From Herpetomonas samuelpessoai (taxonomy: Eukaryota; Euglenozoa; Kinetoplastea; Trypanosomatida; Trypanosomatidae), in NCBI GenBank assembly GCA_030849835.1, contig JASAOC010002120.1, forward strand, positions 124,001-188,000: a stretch of DNA of 64,000 nucleotides, written 5' to 3'. The notes under the pieces are model-generated. The model did no database searches. It was not told the DNA's origin and saw nothing but the letters and a program-made list of their open reading frames with translations. Position numbers and translations under genes: made by a program. Positions 48,304-58,822 of the stretch are shown one piece after another. Position 1 is the stretch's first letter. Each line of letters opens with the position of its first letter.

Positions 48304-50056
48304 CTTGCTTATAGTTGGTTTCGGTTTCTTTTATGCTTTCGTTTGAGCCTTTCGCGTAATCTTGTTCCTGTTGACAAATTCGTGTCAAAGAAAAAAGAAT
48401 AACAATAATAATAATAATAATAACAATAATAATAATGATAATAACAATAATAATAATAACAGAAATGCAGAGAGCTACAAAATGCTTTTGGACACGCGAA
48501 CAATGCTTCAAGGTCGCTAATAATTGTGGTATCAATAGGAATTAAGAAAAAAAAACTTCTTAGCCGTTGCAACGCTCACAACGCTGGACCCGAGCCTTTG
48601 ATCAATCCAAGAGATGCTAAATAGAACGGTGTTAGTACAAGGGGGATGTATGCGTGTTAATGTTGCTTTTAACGAAAATGTGTATCGTGTGTTATCGTTG
48701 ATGCTCTTTTTTTTTTAACGAGATTCGGTTTGCTTTGTAGCGATGGTGGTGGAATCTACAGTTATGTGCACGAAAGACGCAACAAAAAGGAAAGAAGACG
48801 ACAATTAACATGAATTGTACCTTTCACGAATAACGAAGCCGCCGAGGTTCATCAAGGAGTTGTGGCAGAACGCCACTTTTCTTTAACTATTCCATCATGT
48901 TCTGAGCCACTGAGGTGCGACAAAGGAGGACACGCGACGAACACACACACACACACATACCAGAAAGGATATGCACTAGGTGTAAGAAAAGGTCGTCACT
49001 TGCCTGGGCTCCTCGTACGTACCACCCTGGCCACCTCGTGAAGGGCCAAAAATAGCTCAGAAACGTCAGATTTGCTGACTACGTCGCACGTTTTTCTTTT
49101 TCTTTTGCTCTTTGCAATTACTTCAATATATAAGTATTTAGCTAGTACAAGAGAAGGTGTAACGAAAGCACAAACATAAAATGATCTATTCTCTGCAAAC
49201 GTCAAGGGAAGGGAGACTTTCTCCGGCGGAGGTACAAGGGACAGAACATTCCGTGCGGTCGCCGCTTCATAGAGAGAGAGAGGACACAACAGCATCGCAG
49301 CGCTTTGCAGCGATCGTTGTCATGGCAGCCTTGAGCCGAAAAGGTTCTGTTTGTTCAGGGACGGGAGGGGGAGGGGGACATGCGTCTGACGTCGCAGAGC
49401 TCAAAACAATAAACAACGAGAGAGAGAAAAACAGAAATGCTTGTGATCCAAGCGTTTCTCGAGCAGAACGAGAGGTGCATAAGAAGCGGAAGGAAAAGGT
49501 CAGATAAGTTGCGGGGGCTCACCGGTCAACTTGAGTGTAGGGTAGTCTAGGTGTTTAATGAAAGGCAGTCCAGAAACATCACAAGTAAGCGTGACAACGA
49601 CACGTTAAAGAGCGAAGAGACTTGTTATCAAGGGCAGAAAAAAAAAACGAGCACTGGGGTTGCTGCCAAAGTACAGAGGAGAAACAGTGGTAGAGGCTCG
49701 TTGTGTGTTTGCCACCCCATTGCACATCGTTGAGGAAAGAAGGCGACATGCTACCAGAAAGAAACTTCAGAAAAGTGTGTTTCTATGATGACGGGTTCCT
49801 GTGGGGAACAAAGACGGCGTTGCAAAAGAGAACCAACTCGGTTCGTTGGTACACAGGAGCAACGGAAAAGTAAGAAGAAATCCGTACAGTTACAGGAGAA
49901 GCCTGTCTAACTCGTCAACAAAGACTCACATCCCACTCACCGAGAGCCAATCATGTGGGCGAGGAGACGGTGAACACAGGGACACACGAAAAAAAAAAAA
50001 AAAAAGGAGAGGTCGTGTGGTGAACCATTGGTCCCTCCTCTTTTCCCTTCCGTTTT
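48304..50056. other. Long intergenic region without a gene
   Basis: About 1.75 kb. It carries the AAT-rich repeat at 48398-48461, a CA repeat near 48941-48957 and an A run near 49989-50004. No supported coding frame. Confidence 0.55.
48398..48461. repeat. AAT/AAC-rich trinucleotide microsatellite
   Basis: An imperfect (AAT)n array with interspersed AAC and GAT units about 95 bp above the CyP40 start codon. On the coding strand it is an ATT repeat inside the CyP40 leader. Confidence 0.85.
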
Positions 50057-50512
50057 TTAGATGTGGTACTGCTTCGCGAAGAGGGTCGTCAGGGAGGCGA
50101 TCACGCAGGCGAGGGCCTCGTAGCCGCCCTCCGTCGCGACGAGAGCGAAGGGGCGCTGGTCCGCGAAGTAGCGAGAGAGGCCCACCGTCGTGGCCGCCGC
50201 CGTAATCGCAACGACCACTTCGCACCCTTCCATGCTGTCAACCTTGAAGTGGTTGAACAAGGCAGCCACAATGACCGCGCGCACAAGGGCAGAGAAGAGC
50301 GTCAGGATAGACACCACCACCCCGGGGTAACGCTGGATGGCATGCTCAGGGCGGCGCACACCCTTGTCAGCCGCGTAAAAGTAGCGGTGGAGAGAGTTCA
50401 CAATGACACCAAACCAGAGCATGCCGAAGATGTACTGGGCAACCGTGGCGGCGGCGAGGTGGTACGGGTCCATCTCCTTCAGAGCAGCAATCACGGGGGA
50501 AAGGGACGACAT
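50057..50512 (-). CDS. Small four-helix membrane protein (DUF1761-like)
   Basis: A 151-residue protein from the ATG at 50512. Upstream in-frame sequence is Ser/Pro/Leu-rich pyrimidine tract and is excluded. Hydrophobic segments lie near 17-42 (LAAATVAQYIFGMLWFGVIV), 65-90 (GVVVSILTLFSALVRAVIVA), 97-112 and 125-145 (EGGYEALACVIASLTTLFA). The first segment with QYIFGMLWFGVIVN recalls the DUF1761 family, whose function is unknown. No transport or catalytic motif stands out. Confidence 0.78.
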   Translation of the reverse strand: MSSLSPVIAALKEMDPYHLAAATVAQYIFGMLWFGVIVNSLHRYFYAADKGVRRPEHAIQRYPGVVVSILTLFSALVRAVIVAALFNHFKVDSMEGCEVVVAITAAATTVGLSRYFADQRPFALVATEGGYEALACVIASLTTLFAKQYHI

Positions 50513-51277
50513 GTTTGGTGAGAAGGATTGGTGAGAGATAAAGAAAGTGCAGGGTAGCGCAAGAAGGCTGGAGTACAAGGAAGGGGACTGTGAGGGAGAG
50601 AGTGTGTCGCTTGAGAGGGGGTGAAGAGCTGAATACTTGCGAGGAATGCTCAGCAGAGATGGAGGGAGGGAGGTCGTTGAGAGAGCAGGGAAGTTCACAT
50701 AAGGACACGCGTCGTCTGACACTTGCCCATCACTGACCTGGGTGAAGAATTGAAGACGGAGCGTCAGCGCTCCGCACGAGACCAGACTCCAGAGTATGGC
50801 AGTGATTCAGACCCATCACGTGGAAGAGAATATGTCTCTCCAGGCGTCCAGTCAGGTCATGCTTTCCCAGCACTGCTGTGGACCCATAGTGATAGACATC
50901 TCATCAGGGTTAGGCAATGGCACGCACTAAGGTTGGCCAGTATGTGCTCGTTCAAGCTTGAAAATTGTTGCAATACATGATGAGCAGCTACGCACGGTTG
51001 TGACGGCGGGTTGTACCTATCCGGATCACTGGAGTGAGACGAAACCTTGTGAAACTCAAGGAAGACGTTCTCTGGTTCCAAAAGGGAAAAGGTAAAAGAA
51101 TGACATGATTAGAATCAAGTGCAAAAGAAAAAAAGCCATAGTACTGTACATGTGAAGAGACTAGGCGTTTTCTTGATCCACTGGAAGAAAGTGAAAAGAG
51201 GATGCAGTCAGCCGGACGAGACTCACCTGCAGATGATAGTTCACGAGCATCCAGCGGGAACACCATGATGAGCATTC
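50513..51277. other. Intergenic region without a gene
   Basis: About 0.77 kb. The GA-rich plus strand at 50519-50690 is a CT-rich leader on the coding strand, immediately above the ATG at 50512. No gene. Confidence 0.5.
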
Positions 51278-52417
51278 TCAAATAGGGCCCGTCATGGTGC
51301 TCTTACTTGAGCAGTTGCCAGACGCCGCTGCGGCGCAGCCCTCCGCAGCGGAGATGACCTGCTTGGCGTAGGCCCACTCCAGATCCACCCACAGCAAGAG
51401 CTTGTGCGAATGGCCCGACATGGTCGTGGTGGAAACGCCCATGTCGTAGAGTAAGCTGTCAGCCCCCAGGCAGTCTGTGCTGATCATGGCGCCTGAGGCA
51501 GTGGTGCCTTCCTCGCTCGCAGGCAGTCCCACCACGCGCACCGCAGGGGTAGTCGCGCTTGCCACAGAAGCCGCCCCACGGATAATGTCGTCAACCTCTG
51601 TCTTGGTTGTCGCCTTCTCTGTTCGCAAATGGAGGTCCACCGCGCAGCCCTTGTGCCCCGGCACCTGAAACGCTGTCGCCGTCAGTCGGCCGCTGAGTTT
51701 GGGCAGCCGCTTCAGGACTGTTGCCGTACCCGTGTGCGTGGCGGATGGGGCAAAGGCACCTTTCCCTGTCGCCGTGGACTGCTGCAGGCGCAGCTGCCGC
51801 CATTCCAGAGGGTTCGCGGAACGGCCCGCAGCGGGGTCAGCCTCGTCTGAGAGACCGGACACGGCGGTGTAGGACACCTCCTCCAGCCCAAGCGTGGCGT
51901 CCATGAGGGAGAGGAACGGCGCCAGAACAGCGCCGAGACGGCTGCCGCAGCTGTGCACGCACACGGGCCTACCTTCCTTGTCCGCTGCCTCCGAACGGCT
52001 ACTGGTCGCCGTCGCCGCCACCAGCGGGATATCCACGCTGTGCGCCGCGACAATCACGTGCTGGGCACCAAACGTCAGGTGGCTGCTGCATCGCTCGCGC
52101 GTGGTGTTGGTACCGGTGCACTCGATTACCACCTGCGCGCCGTGCTCGGCCCATTTGGTGGGACGTGTCTCCTGAAGGATCGCCACGCGGTGGGTGCCGT
52201 TGATGGCAACAGCGGACTCGCTGACAGCCTCGACGTGGAGGGGTGGCAGGTGTGAAGGCCGCTCGTGCTCCATCATGTAGGCCATGCAAGCCGCGCTAAA
52301 CGAAGGGTCGTTGATGGCGACCACCGACATCTTTGGATTCTGCAGCGCGGCGTACAGCACGTGGCGGCCAATGGGGCCAAATCCGTTGATGCCAATACAT
52401 AGAGGTTCGGCAGGCAT
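51278..52417 (-). CDS. GAPDH-like protein lacking the catalytic histidine
   Basis: A 379-residue member of the glyceraldehyde-3-phosphate dehydrogenase family, from the ATG at 52417. The Rossmann dinucleotide loop GINGFGPIGRHVLYAAL (9-25) is intact and IECTGTNTTRERCSSHLTFG corresponds to the family's IESTGVFT-EKASAHL-GGA. The active-site region is altered. SNASCTTNCLAP becomes HSCGSRLGAVLAP, keeping a cysteine (Cys157). The essential His of HSYTAT is Val181 in VSYTAV. The WYDNEWGY motif is WVDLEWAY. WRQLR, LSGRLTATAFQVP and the C-terminal VDLEWAYAKQVIS confirm the rest of the fold. Normal dehydrogenase catalysis is unlikely. A pyridine-nucleotide-binding or moonlighting role is inferred. No PTS1 glycosomal signal is present. 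Confidence 0.9.
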   Translation of the reverse strand: MPAEPLCIGINGFGPIGRHVLYAALQNPKMSVVAINDPSFSAACMAYMMEHERPSHLPPLHVEAVSESAVAINGTHRVAILQETRPTKWAEHGAQVVIECTGTNTTRERCSSHLTFGAQHVIVAAHSVDIPLVAATATSSRSEAADKEGRPVCVHSCGSRLGAVLAPFLSLMDATLGLEEVSYTAVSGLSDEADPAAGRSANPLEWRQLRLQQSTATGKGAFAPSATHTGTATVLKRLPKLSGRLTATAFQVPGHKGCAVDLHLRTEKATTKTEVDDIIRGAASVASATTPAVRVVGLPASEEGTTASGAMISTDCLGADSLLYDMGVSTTTMSGHSHKLLLWVDLEWAYAKQVISAAEGCAAAASGNCSSKSTMTGPI

Positions 52418-53767
52418 TTGAAAGGTGGATGGACGCTTGTTCTTGTGCACTGGTGTTCCTCCCAGAGCTTGCTGCTTCTTCGCTGTCTAGTGTTGATGAA
52501 CCTTCGATGTTGTTACTTTCTTCGTGGGAAGCAGAATCAGCTGCCACCGTGCATTCAATTGAAACAGAGAGGGTGAAAGAAAAAAAGCAGATTCGTTTTC
52601 ATACGGCTTGCATTCAGCAAATGGACCCCTAAAGTGTCGCTTATAGAGGGAGAGAGAGAGTCGGTGAGTTGCCGTCTTCCCGCATCTCAGGAGGCCGAGG
52701 CTGCTGGCTGTGCTAGCAAGGCACAATGGCGGGGCGCTCCCTCGTTGAATATTTGGATCGATTTCCCTGCAGGCAAAATGCCACGCCCTCCAGTGCTCCT
52801 TTTTTTTTTTTCCAGCAGACGCGAAGCTCCTGAACTGGAATAACACAGCGCGTTTCTTGCCACTGGTAAATCGTCTGGCACTGTTGTCATACCATTCTCG
52901 CATTGCGGTTTTCTTTTTCTTTTTCTTTTTCTTTTTTTGTTTTTCGTTTTCTGGATCGGCCTTGTCGTGCGTGACGGTGGTCGTGTACTTGTTTTCTGCT
53001 AATTTTGATGGTTTTGAAACAGTTGGAGGCACGTTGACAATACGGATTAAATGGAAACCTCCTTGAGCTTAATACGGGAGACGGAGGAAAGAAAAGGAGA
53101 TCATTGCCCTACGGATTGCCTCCGAGGAAGAAGGAGGAAAAAAAAAGGCAATGCGCTGCGAAACAAGCCACAGGTCTCGGTATCCCATCCACTACTGATG
53201 ACAGACATACAGAAACACTGGGGGCACATGGAAGAGTACTAGGAGCTCAATGGAGGACACAGAAAACAAGATGTACCAGTGGTCAGCGCAACGTAAGTCC
53301 CACCAGATAAAAGAAGGCACACACACAGGCTTAGCAATAAAAAGAGAGCACGACCTGTCTTTTGAGGAAAGAGGAAAAGTAAAGAATCGTTTTTTTGTTT
53401 TTCTAGCTTTCTTCCCGACGTGGGTAAGAAGAGATAGTGACATGAAAGAGGGAGCTAAAGAAAGAGAGTGATAGAGAAACAAAAGCTACGCTGGCAAAGG
53501 TGTTTGGTTAGGGAAAGTGCAGCAGACAGCATTTCAGCAAAGAAGACAATCAGATTTTAAAAAGAAGAAAGAACCGAAACAGCTTTCACACGCACTGCTC
53601 ATCGTGCCATGCAATCCCGTGTCGTGGCAAGCTGGGGTACTCTGTTGTCTTTCTTTAGAGATGCTACTGGTTGATTATCTTCTGCGGTCACTCCTCTGAC
53701 ATTTGCTGGAGGGTGTGAACTACTATGGTTGTCTTTCACCTAACATTAATGATATCCGTCATCGTTC
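52418..53767. other. Intergenic region without a gene
   Basis: About 1.35 kb. A CTTTTT repeat occurs near 52912-52940 on the plus strand, with a T13-type run near 52800-52812; both are purine-rich on the coding strand. No supported gene. Confidence 0.55.
52912..52940. repeat. CTTTTT short tandem repeat
   Basis: About four units of a CTTTTT hexamer on the plus strand within the long leader region above the GAPDH-like gene. Confidence 0.7.
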
Positions 53768-54184
53768 TTACTCGAGGAACTTCTTGTACTGGTCAGCGTC
53801 CATGAGGCCCTTGGGGATCTCAGAGCACTTGACCTTGACGAGCCAGCCCTTATCTTCGGGGGACTGGTTGATCAGACCGGGCTCATCCTTGAGCGCCTCG
53901 TTGACCGCGGAGACGGTACCGTCCACAGGGGAGTACACGTTGCTGGTAGCCTTCACGCTCTCCACCTCACCAATAACGTCCTTCGCGGTGACCTTGTCGC
54001 CCACCTGGGGGAGGGAAACAAAGACGACGTCGCCAAGGTTCTCCTGAGCGTAGGTGGAGATGCCAACGGTGACCTCCTCGCCGCTCTGCTCAAGCCACTC
54101 GTGGCTGTCCGTGAAGAGCTTGGAGGCGTAGGTGCGGATGGCAACAGCGGTGGCGATGCCCGAAGAAGCAAACACGCGCCTCAT
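53768..54184 (-). CDS. GCVH: Glycine cleavage system H protein (mitochondrial)
   Basis: A 138-residue lipoyl-carrier protein. Residues 1-20 (MRRVFASSGIATAVAIRTYA) form a basic, acid-free mitochondrial presequence. The mature domain has FTDSHEWLEQSGEEVTVGIS, AQENLGDVVFVSLPQVGDKV and the lipoylation site GEVESVKATSNVYSP, with Lys78 as the modified lysine. VNEALKDEPGLINQSPEDKG and GWLVKVK complete the family signature. The H protein shuttles the aminomethyl intermediate of glycine among the P, T and L proteins to feed one-carbon metabolism. Length is normal and no defect is seen. Confidence 0.97.
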   Translation of the reverse strand: MRRVFASSGIATAVAIRTYASKLFTDSHEWLEQSGEEVTVGISTYAQENLGDVVFVSLPQVGDKVTAKDVIGEVESVKATSNVYSPVDGTVSAVNEALKDEPGLINQSPEDKGWLVKVKCSEIPKGLMDADQYKKFLE

Positions 54185-54901
54185 GGTGATGTGTGTGAGG
54201 GGGAATGCAAAGTGTTGGGGGTGGGAGGAAGCTTGCGGTGCGGTACGGAGGAAGAAGGCGAGCGATGGGGCGAAGAAAACGAAGGCGCGAGAAGAAAAAG
54301 GGAAACACTACAGGTTGGGAGGAACTGTGGGTGACATGTTTGGTGCAAAACCAGCGGAAGGGAAAGGGAGAGAAAGAATATGGAATGCATTGAAAGGTGG
54401 CGATGAAGCGTTGGGGGAATCACGTGGTGCCCCACAAGTACAGCGCGCCCCCGCAGGACGATTTCGCCAGGGGCGGCAGCAATTTATTGACACTCAACAA
54501 AAGCGACCACAGGTGGCAGCTGCCTCTCTATCCATGTGTGGCTTACAAAGATCGTCGCCATGCACATAGGTGTAGTCCGTGGGAAGCGCGACAGCTGGGA
54601 ATCGTGAGCGTGTACGTCTCTCCCGCCTAAGACGGAACCGTGCACACAGCCACCCAAGGCTCACTGTGCACGCAAACGGAAGCCTTCAAAAGGGCAAAAG
54701 AAGAGCAGGCGTGCTTTTCTGTTGATTTTTTTTCTTTGTTTCTCTCGCGATGTATCCTCGTGTGAAATCGAATTACGGTCCATCATACTGGTCAGAGTGT
54801 CCGTCGCCAGCGACGACAACCGCAGGCGGATGTGCCACGAAGCACGCGAGAGTCAACGGTCAGCCCAAGGGAACGAGGAAAAAAAGGAGCAAAGCAGGGC
54901 A
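54185..54901. other. Intergenic region without a gene
   Basis: About 0.7 kb. The GA-rich plus strand at 54180-54400 gives the coding strand a CT-rich leader just above the GCVH ATG, a plausible splicing region. No coding pattern. Confidence 0.5.
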
Positions 54902-57229
54902 CTACAAATCCTCGATGCCCTCATCCTCAGTGGTGTCAGGAACCTCGTCGTCAACGCGGTCCTCGGAGGGATCGTTGTGGGTGAACTCCTCCTCTGGACT
55001 CTCTGGTGGTGCATTAGAAGCAGAGAAGGAAGTGGTGTCTTCAGATTCGCCGTTATTAGAGGCTGCTGTTGCCGGATCGTGTGCTTCGGTGGCGTCTGTG
55101 TCAGGCTCGCCGAGCGCGTCTCTAAGGAGCTTCTTAAGAGCAGCATGCGCCTCCTCATACTCTGCTCGGGTGCACGCGTCGCTGCTACCATGCCCTTCCT
55201 CCAGCCAGAGCTCAGCCTTCTCCACAGCATCTCGCAGCGCCTGCAGCTTGTTTGAGTCGGTCTTCGCAAGAAGCTCATCGTTGTAGAAAACGCCATCACC
55301 CTTAATCCAAAATAGAAATCCCTCAAAGTTGTTCTTGGACTCCGCACTCTCCCGCTTGCGCTGCTCATGTTCCAAAATGTCAAACAGCTTGGTTTCCGAG
55401 TTCAACCACTCGTCCTCCGTCCGCTCTCGAGGATTGGACCAGACAACGTGGACAGGGAGGAGTCGCGATTTTTGGCGCATCTTTACCACGTACTCCTTCT
55501 TAGTCGCTGTAGAGACCCTGCCGTCCTCGCCGGTTTCGTTAACGTGCACAAGGCGAGACACATTCACGGCGTAACGCACGTGCACCTCCGCGTACTCAGG
55601 ATCTAGCAACCCTGTCTCGTTAACACGCAGTTGGATGCGCACAAAGTGACTATTGTTCGGATGAGAAAGCTCGGGTTCGAGGTAACGCAGCTTTGAAAGC
55701 GCCTCCTCGACACCTGTGACACTCAGAGTGGCGAACTGAGTTGGCGTGGTGGCATCGTCGTACAGTTCAAGAGAGAAGTCCTGTGTACGGTTCAGTGAAA
55801 CGCTGACAAAGCTGCCCAAGTTGTCGTTGGTGGTGAAGAGGGACCGCTTCAGCGGAGTCCCGGCAGGGTTCTTTGCGGTGTTGACAGGAGGATTGACGGT
55901 GAATGAGATGCTGAATGGCACCTTCTCATTGAGTTTGAACGATTTCACGCGGTAAAGGGGAGACAGCTTCACAGCGTAGTAAGCTGCCCCAATGGCTGCT
56001 GCCTCGTCCATGTTCAGAGTCCGGTCTACCTCGCGTCCAAGAAGGGATGAAATATCCGCAATAATCCTCGGTGTTCGGGCGGCGCCTCCCATGAGCTCAA
56101 ACGCGTCAACCGCAGAAGGCTTGAGGCCAGTCTCCGTCAGGATTTTGGAAGCAAGTGCCTTCACGCGTTCAAAAAACGGGGAGCATTCCTTCTCGAACGT
56201 TTCCCTGGAGATCATGGAATGGAAATCACGATCGGGGGTGATGCCTTCAACAGAGAGAGGAGTTTTTGAATTCGCCGACAGCACCTCTCGTGCCTTATTG
56301 GCCGCACGGAGGAGTGAAAATTGTGATTTCAATTGAGCGGGCGAGCGTCCGCCGAGCACAGGTGGGATACCCATGGCAGCCATCGCGTCCTTTTCAATGA
56401 TACGTGCCACGCAGAGGTCGAGTGCGCGTCCACCTAGGGTTTTGTCTTCCAGTACAGCGATCGTCGTGATGGTGCCGAACCCATCGCTGAGAGTGGTGCC
56501 ATGCTTCTTCTCGGGTGGCGTGAAGCGGTACACGCCTGCCTCAGTGTGCGTAGTCCCAACATCGAAGACAACAAGTGTCACATTGCGCGAGTCAAAACCT
56601 CTACGACGAATGCCGTAGTACATCGCAGCGGCCGTTGTAGAATGTAAAAACCCCAGAACGTCGATGCGGGCAAGCCGTGCAGCCTCCAGAATGGCGCGCC
56701 TTTCTGCGATCGACGCGTGGAAGGGAACCGTGACAACTGCAGATTTGGGATTCACCACGCCATCATGGAACGAGATTTGCTGGGCGTAATTTAGGAACAT
56801 GGAGTACAGTTCCTCTGCCGTAAAGGGGCCATGAGGATCCTTGACTGGCACCGTCGCGGTATGCCTTGTGTCGAACTGGATGTTGTACTCGTATTTCATG
56901 TCTGTAAAAGCAGCTGCCTCAGGTGATTCTTGTTGCATACCCATTAGTTGGTTGACGGCCGCAACGGTCAGAAGAGGGAAACGAGCAGCCAACGTTTTCG
57001 CCTGGTCGCCAATGTAACGTTCTCCATTGCGGAACCCGAGATAGTTATCAGTTTTTCGTTTTGAAAGCTCGTTCAGGACAATATCGACACTTTGATCGCT
57101 GTGAGGTCCAGCAACTTTGATAAACTCGGATCCAAAGTCAATGCCCATGACGTGAGCGTCCACAGCGAAGCCATCCCACACGACGATGGTAGCCAAGAGC
57201 ACCGCTAAGAGCACAGCACTAGACTTCAT
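54902..57229 (-). CDS. GRP170: ER Hsp110-type chaperone GRP170 (HYOU1/Lhs1 orthologue)
   Basis: A 775-residue protein. Residues 1-25 are a signal peptide ending VDAHVMG. The Hsp70-type ATPase domain begins with the phosphate-1 loop GIDFGSEFIKVA (29-40). It contains DNYLGFRNGERYIGDQAK, a VVTVPFHASIAERRAILEAA segment, VVFDVGTTHTEAGVYRF, LGGRALDLCVA, and ELMGGAARTPRII with GAAYYAVKLSP before the beta-sandwich domain. The last third is acidic, with a helical C-terminal domain and a disordered tail. GRP170 is a nucleotide-exchange factor for BiP and a holdase in the ER lumen. It is shorter than the roughly 1000-residue human HYOU1. The C-terminal IEDL resembles the MDDL/KQDL retrieval signals used by trypanosomatid ER chaperones. 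Confidence 0.95.
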   Translation of the reverse strand: MKSSAVLLAVLLATIVVWDGFAVDAHVMGIDFGSEFIKVAGPHSDQSVDIVLNELSKRKTDNYLGFRNGERYIGDQAKTLAARFPLLTVAAVNQLMGMQQESPEAAAFTDMKYEYNIQFDTRHTATVPVKDPHGPFTAEELYSMFLNYAQQISFHDGVVNPKSAVVTVPFHASIAERRAILEAARLARIDVLGFLHSTTAAAMYYGIRRRGFDSRNVTLVVFDVGTTHTEAGVYRFTPPEKKHGTTLSDGFGTITTIAVLEDKTLGGRALDLCVARIIEKDAMAAMGIPPVLGGRSPAQLKSQFSLLRAANKAREVLSANSKTPLSVEGITPDRDFHSMISRETFEKECSPFFERVKALASKILTETGLKPSAVDAFELMGGAARTPRIIADISSLLGREVDRTLNMDEAAAIGAAYYAVKLSPLYRVKSFKLNEKVPFSISFTVNPPVNTAKNPAGTPLKRSLFTTNDNLGSFVSVSLNRTQDFSLELYDDATTPTQFATLSVTGVEEALSKLRYLEPELSHPNNSHFVRIQLRVNETGLLDPEYAEVHVRYAVNVSRLVHVNETGEDGRVSTATKKEYVVKMRQKSRLLPVHVVWSNPRERTEDEWLNSETKLFDILEHEQRKRESAESKNNFEGFLFWIKGDGVFYNDELLAKTDSNKLQALRDAVEKAELWLEEGHGSSDACTRAEYEEAHAALKKLLRDALGEPDTDATEAHDPATAASNNGESEDTTSFSASNAPPESPEEEFTHNDPSEDRVDDEVPDTTEDEGIEDL

Positions 57230-57303
57230 TTTTCAAACGCTGATAACAAGCACGATTTCGTTCGGGAAAATAAGACCACCTGCCGGTGCGAGCAGTTATC
57301 AAC

Positions 57304-57316
57304 AAAAAAAAAAAAA
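57304..57316 (-). promoter_or_regulatory. T13 tract, candidate trans-splicing signal for GRP170
   Basis: The A13 run on the plus strand is T13 on the coding strand, about 75 nt above the GRP170 ATG at 57229. The first AGs after it are close by, a typical acceptor distance. The exact site is unproven. Confidence 0.45.
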
Positions 57317-58822
57317 CGACTAATAGCGGACGTGTTCCAATAGTGAACACCGTTTTGGCCCACTCCAAATTCGAAACAGCCGTGTGAGGTGTGATGCTAT
57401 AATTTTCTCGCAGCACTACTCTGTGAGGTAGGTAAAGGTAGAGAGCACAGTCAGAAAATACAAGGTTACAACTGCTCCATCACACAATTTTCCAAATCCC
57501 GAGCGTACACCAACACATTCCCACCTTTTCGCTTCACAAGTTCGCGAACGGTAGGGTTCCTCCTCCTCCCTAGAACGGCTTGCAAACACATGCATACATA
57601 CAGCACGCGTTCGCCACCGCTTGTGTCTTGAGGCGTCTCAGGCTCTCATCCTCATCACCCACCTGCGTCAAGCAGATGAGATTTGGGTACAGTTAGAAAC
57701 CACCCACCAGTGTCTCCCAACGGACTCACCTGTGCCTCGCGTCGTACACAAATGCTGCAGCGCGGGGTGGTACAGCGGAGATAACGCGCCACTGCTAGAA
57801 CTTTTCGTCTTCTTTTTTTTTTTTCGTAATGCTGAATTCGTGGTCCAGGTGAAGAAAGATTTGAGCCAATAAAGCAAGGAAACGTAGTGGGGTAAAGTAC
57901 ATTTTTCGCTGTTAGGGTGAGGCGTAGGAAATCGTTTGAGCGACGTGATTACCACCTGTTGCGCGGTGACCTCCCACGGTCGCTGGTTAATTTTTCTTCT
58001 TGTGCGAGTACGTGAGTGGGTGAGGAAGTGCACCAGAAAGTGCACGCGGGGGGTGACGGGTTTGGTGAAACAGCACAACATGTGCGAAGTGGAAGAGAAA
58101 GGAGCCAGATAACACCTGATGTCCTGTTCTTCCTCTGTCCCTCAACTTGCCCCGCTTCGGGTACCGAAAAAAAAAAAAAACAATCCGGGAGCGGCAATGT
58201 CGCAGCTCAGCCGGCCAACGACGAGGGAGGGACAGGCAGAGGCAGCTTTGGCAACCAGATGGGGAAAACAAAAAAAAAAAGCGTCTGTTTATAAAGGAGG
58301 AAGTTTCTAAGGGAAGACGGAAAAGTACGCAAATGCGTAAGTACCACCAAATCAAATAAGAGATACTCTAGGTTCGCTCAGAGGGTGGCAAGAAACCTGA
58401 AGAAACGCAACAAGAAGGGACGCAAACCTGAGCGAAACGAAATAGGTAGAAAGGGAAGGAAAAAGCTCAAGGGGAAGAAACACAATGGATCGTTGAAAAT
58501 GCCTCACCGAGGCAGACGACGTGAAGCAGGGTTTGGCCGATTTTCGGGAATCGGGCGGATGACAGCAAAAATCCGATCTCTAAAAGAAACGACGGGGTGA
58601 TTAATTCCGCCCAATATAGACGCATCCAAGTTGACGAGGGGAACACAGAAGTAAAACGCGAAGAAAGAAAGTAAGTGCAGGTACATAACACACACACACT
58701 CTCTGAAACGCCCTTCACGCCTTAAAGCACTTATCAAACTCTGTAGGAAAACGCCTAGTAATGAGAAGGACACAGCAACAAGGCTGACAGACGCGTACTC
58801 GCTCAACCACGTCATTGCAGTT
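57317..58822. other. Intergenic region without a gene
   Basis: About 1.5 kb. It carries A runs near 58167-58181 and 58267-58279, which are T tracts on the coding strand, and a T run near 57811-57825. Open frames are short and uninformative. Confidence 0.55.

Noticed and set aside
48398-48461. AAT array as part of a centromere or origin
   Set aside because: It is a short microsatellite of about 64 bp in a gene leader with no larger repeat structure around it.
50513-50722. 70-codon extension of the small four-helix membrane protein
   Set aside because: Ser/Pro/Leu-rich translation of a CT-rich leader; the ATG at 50512 gives a compact membrane protein.
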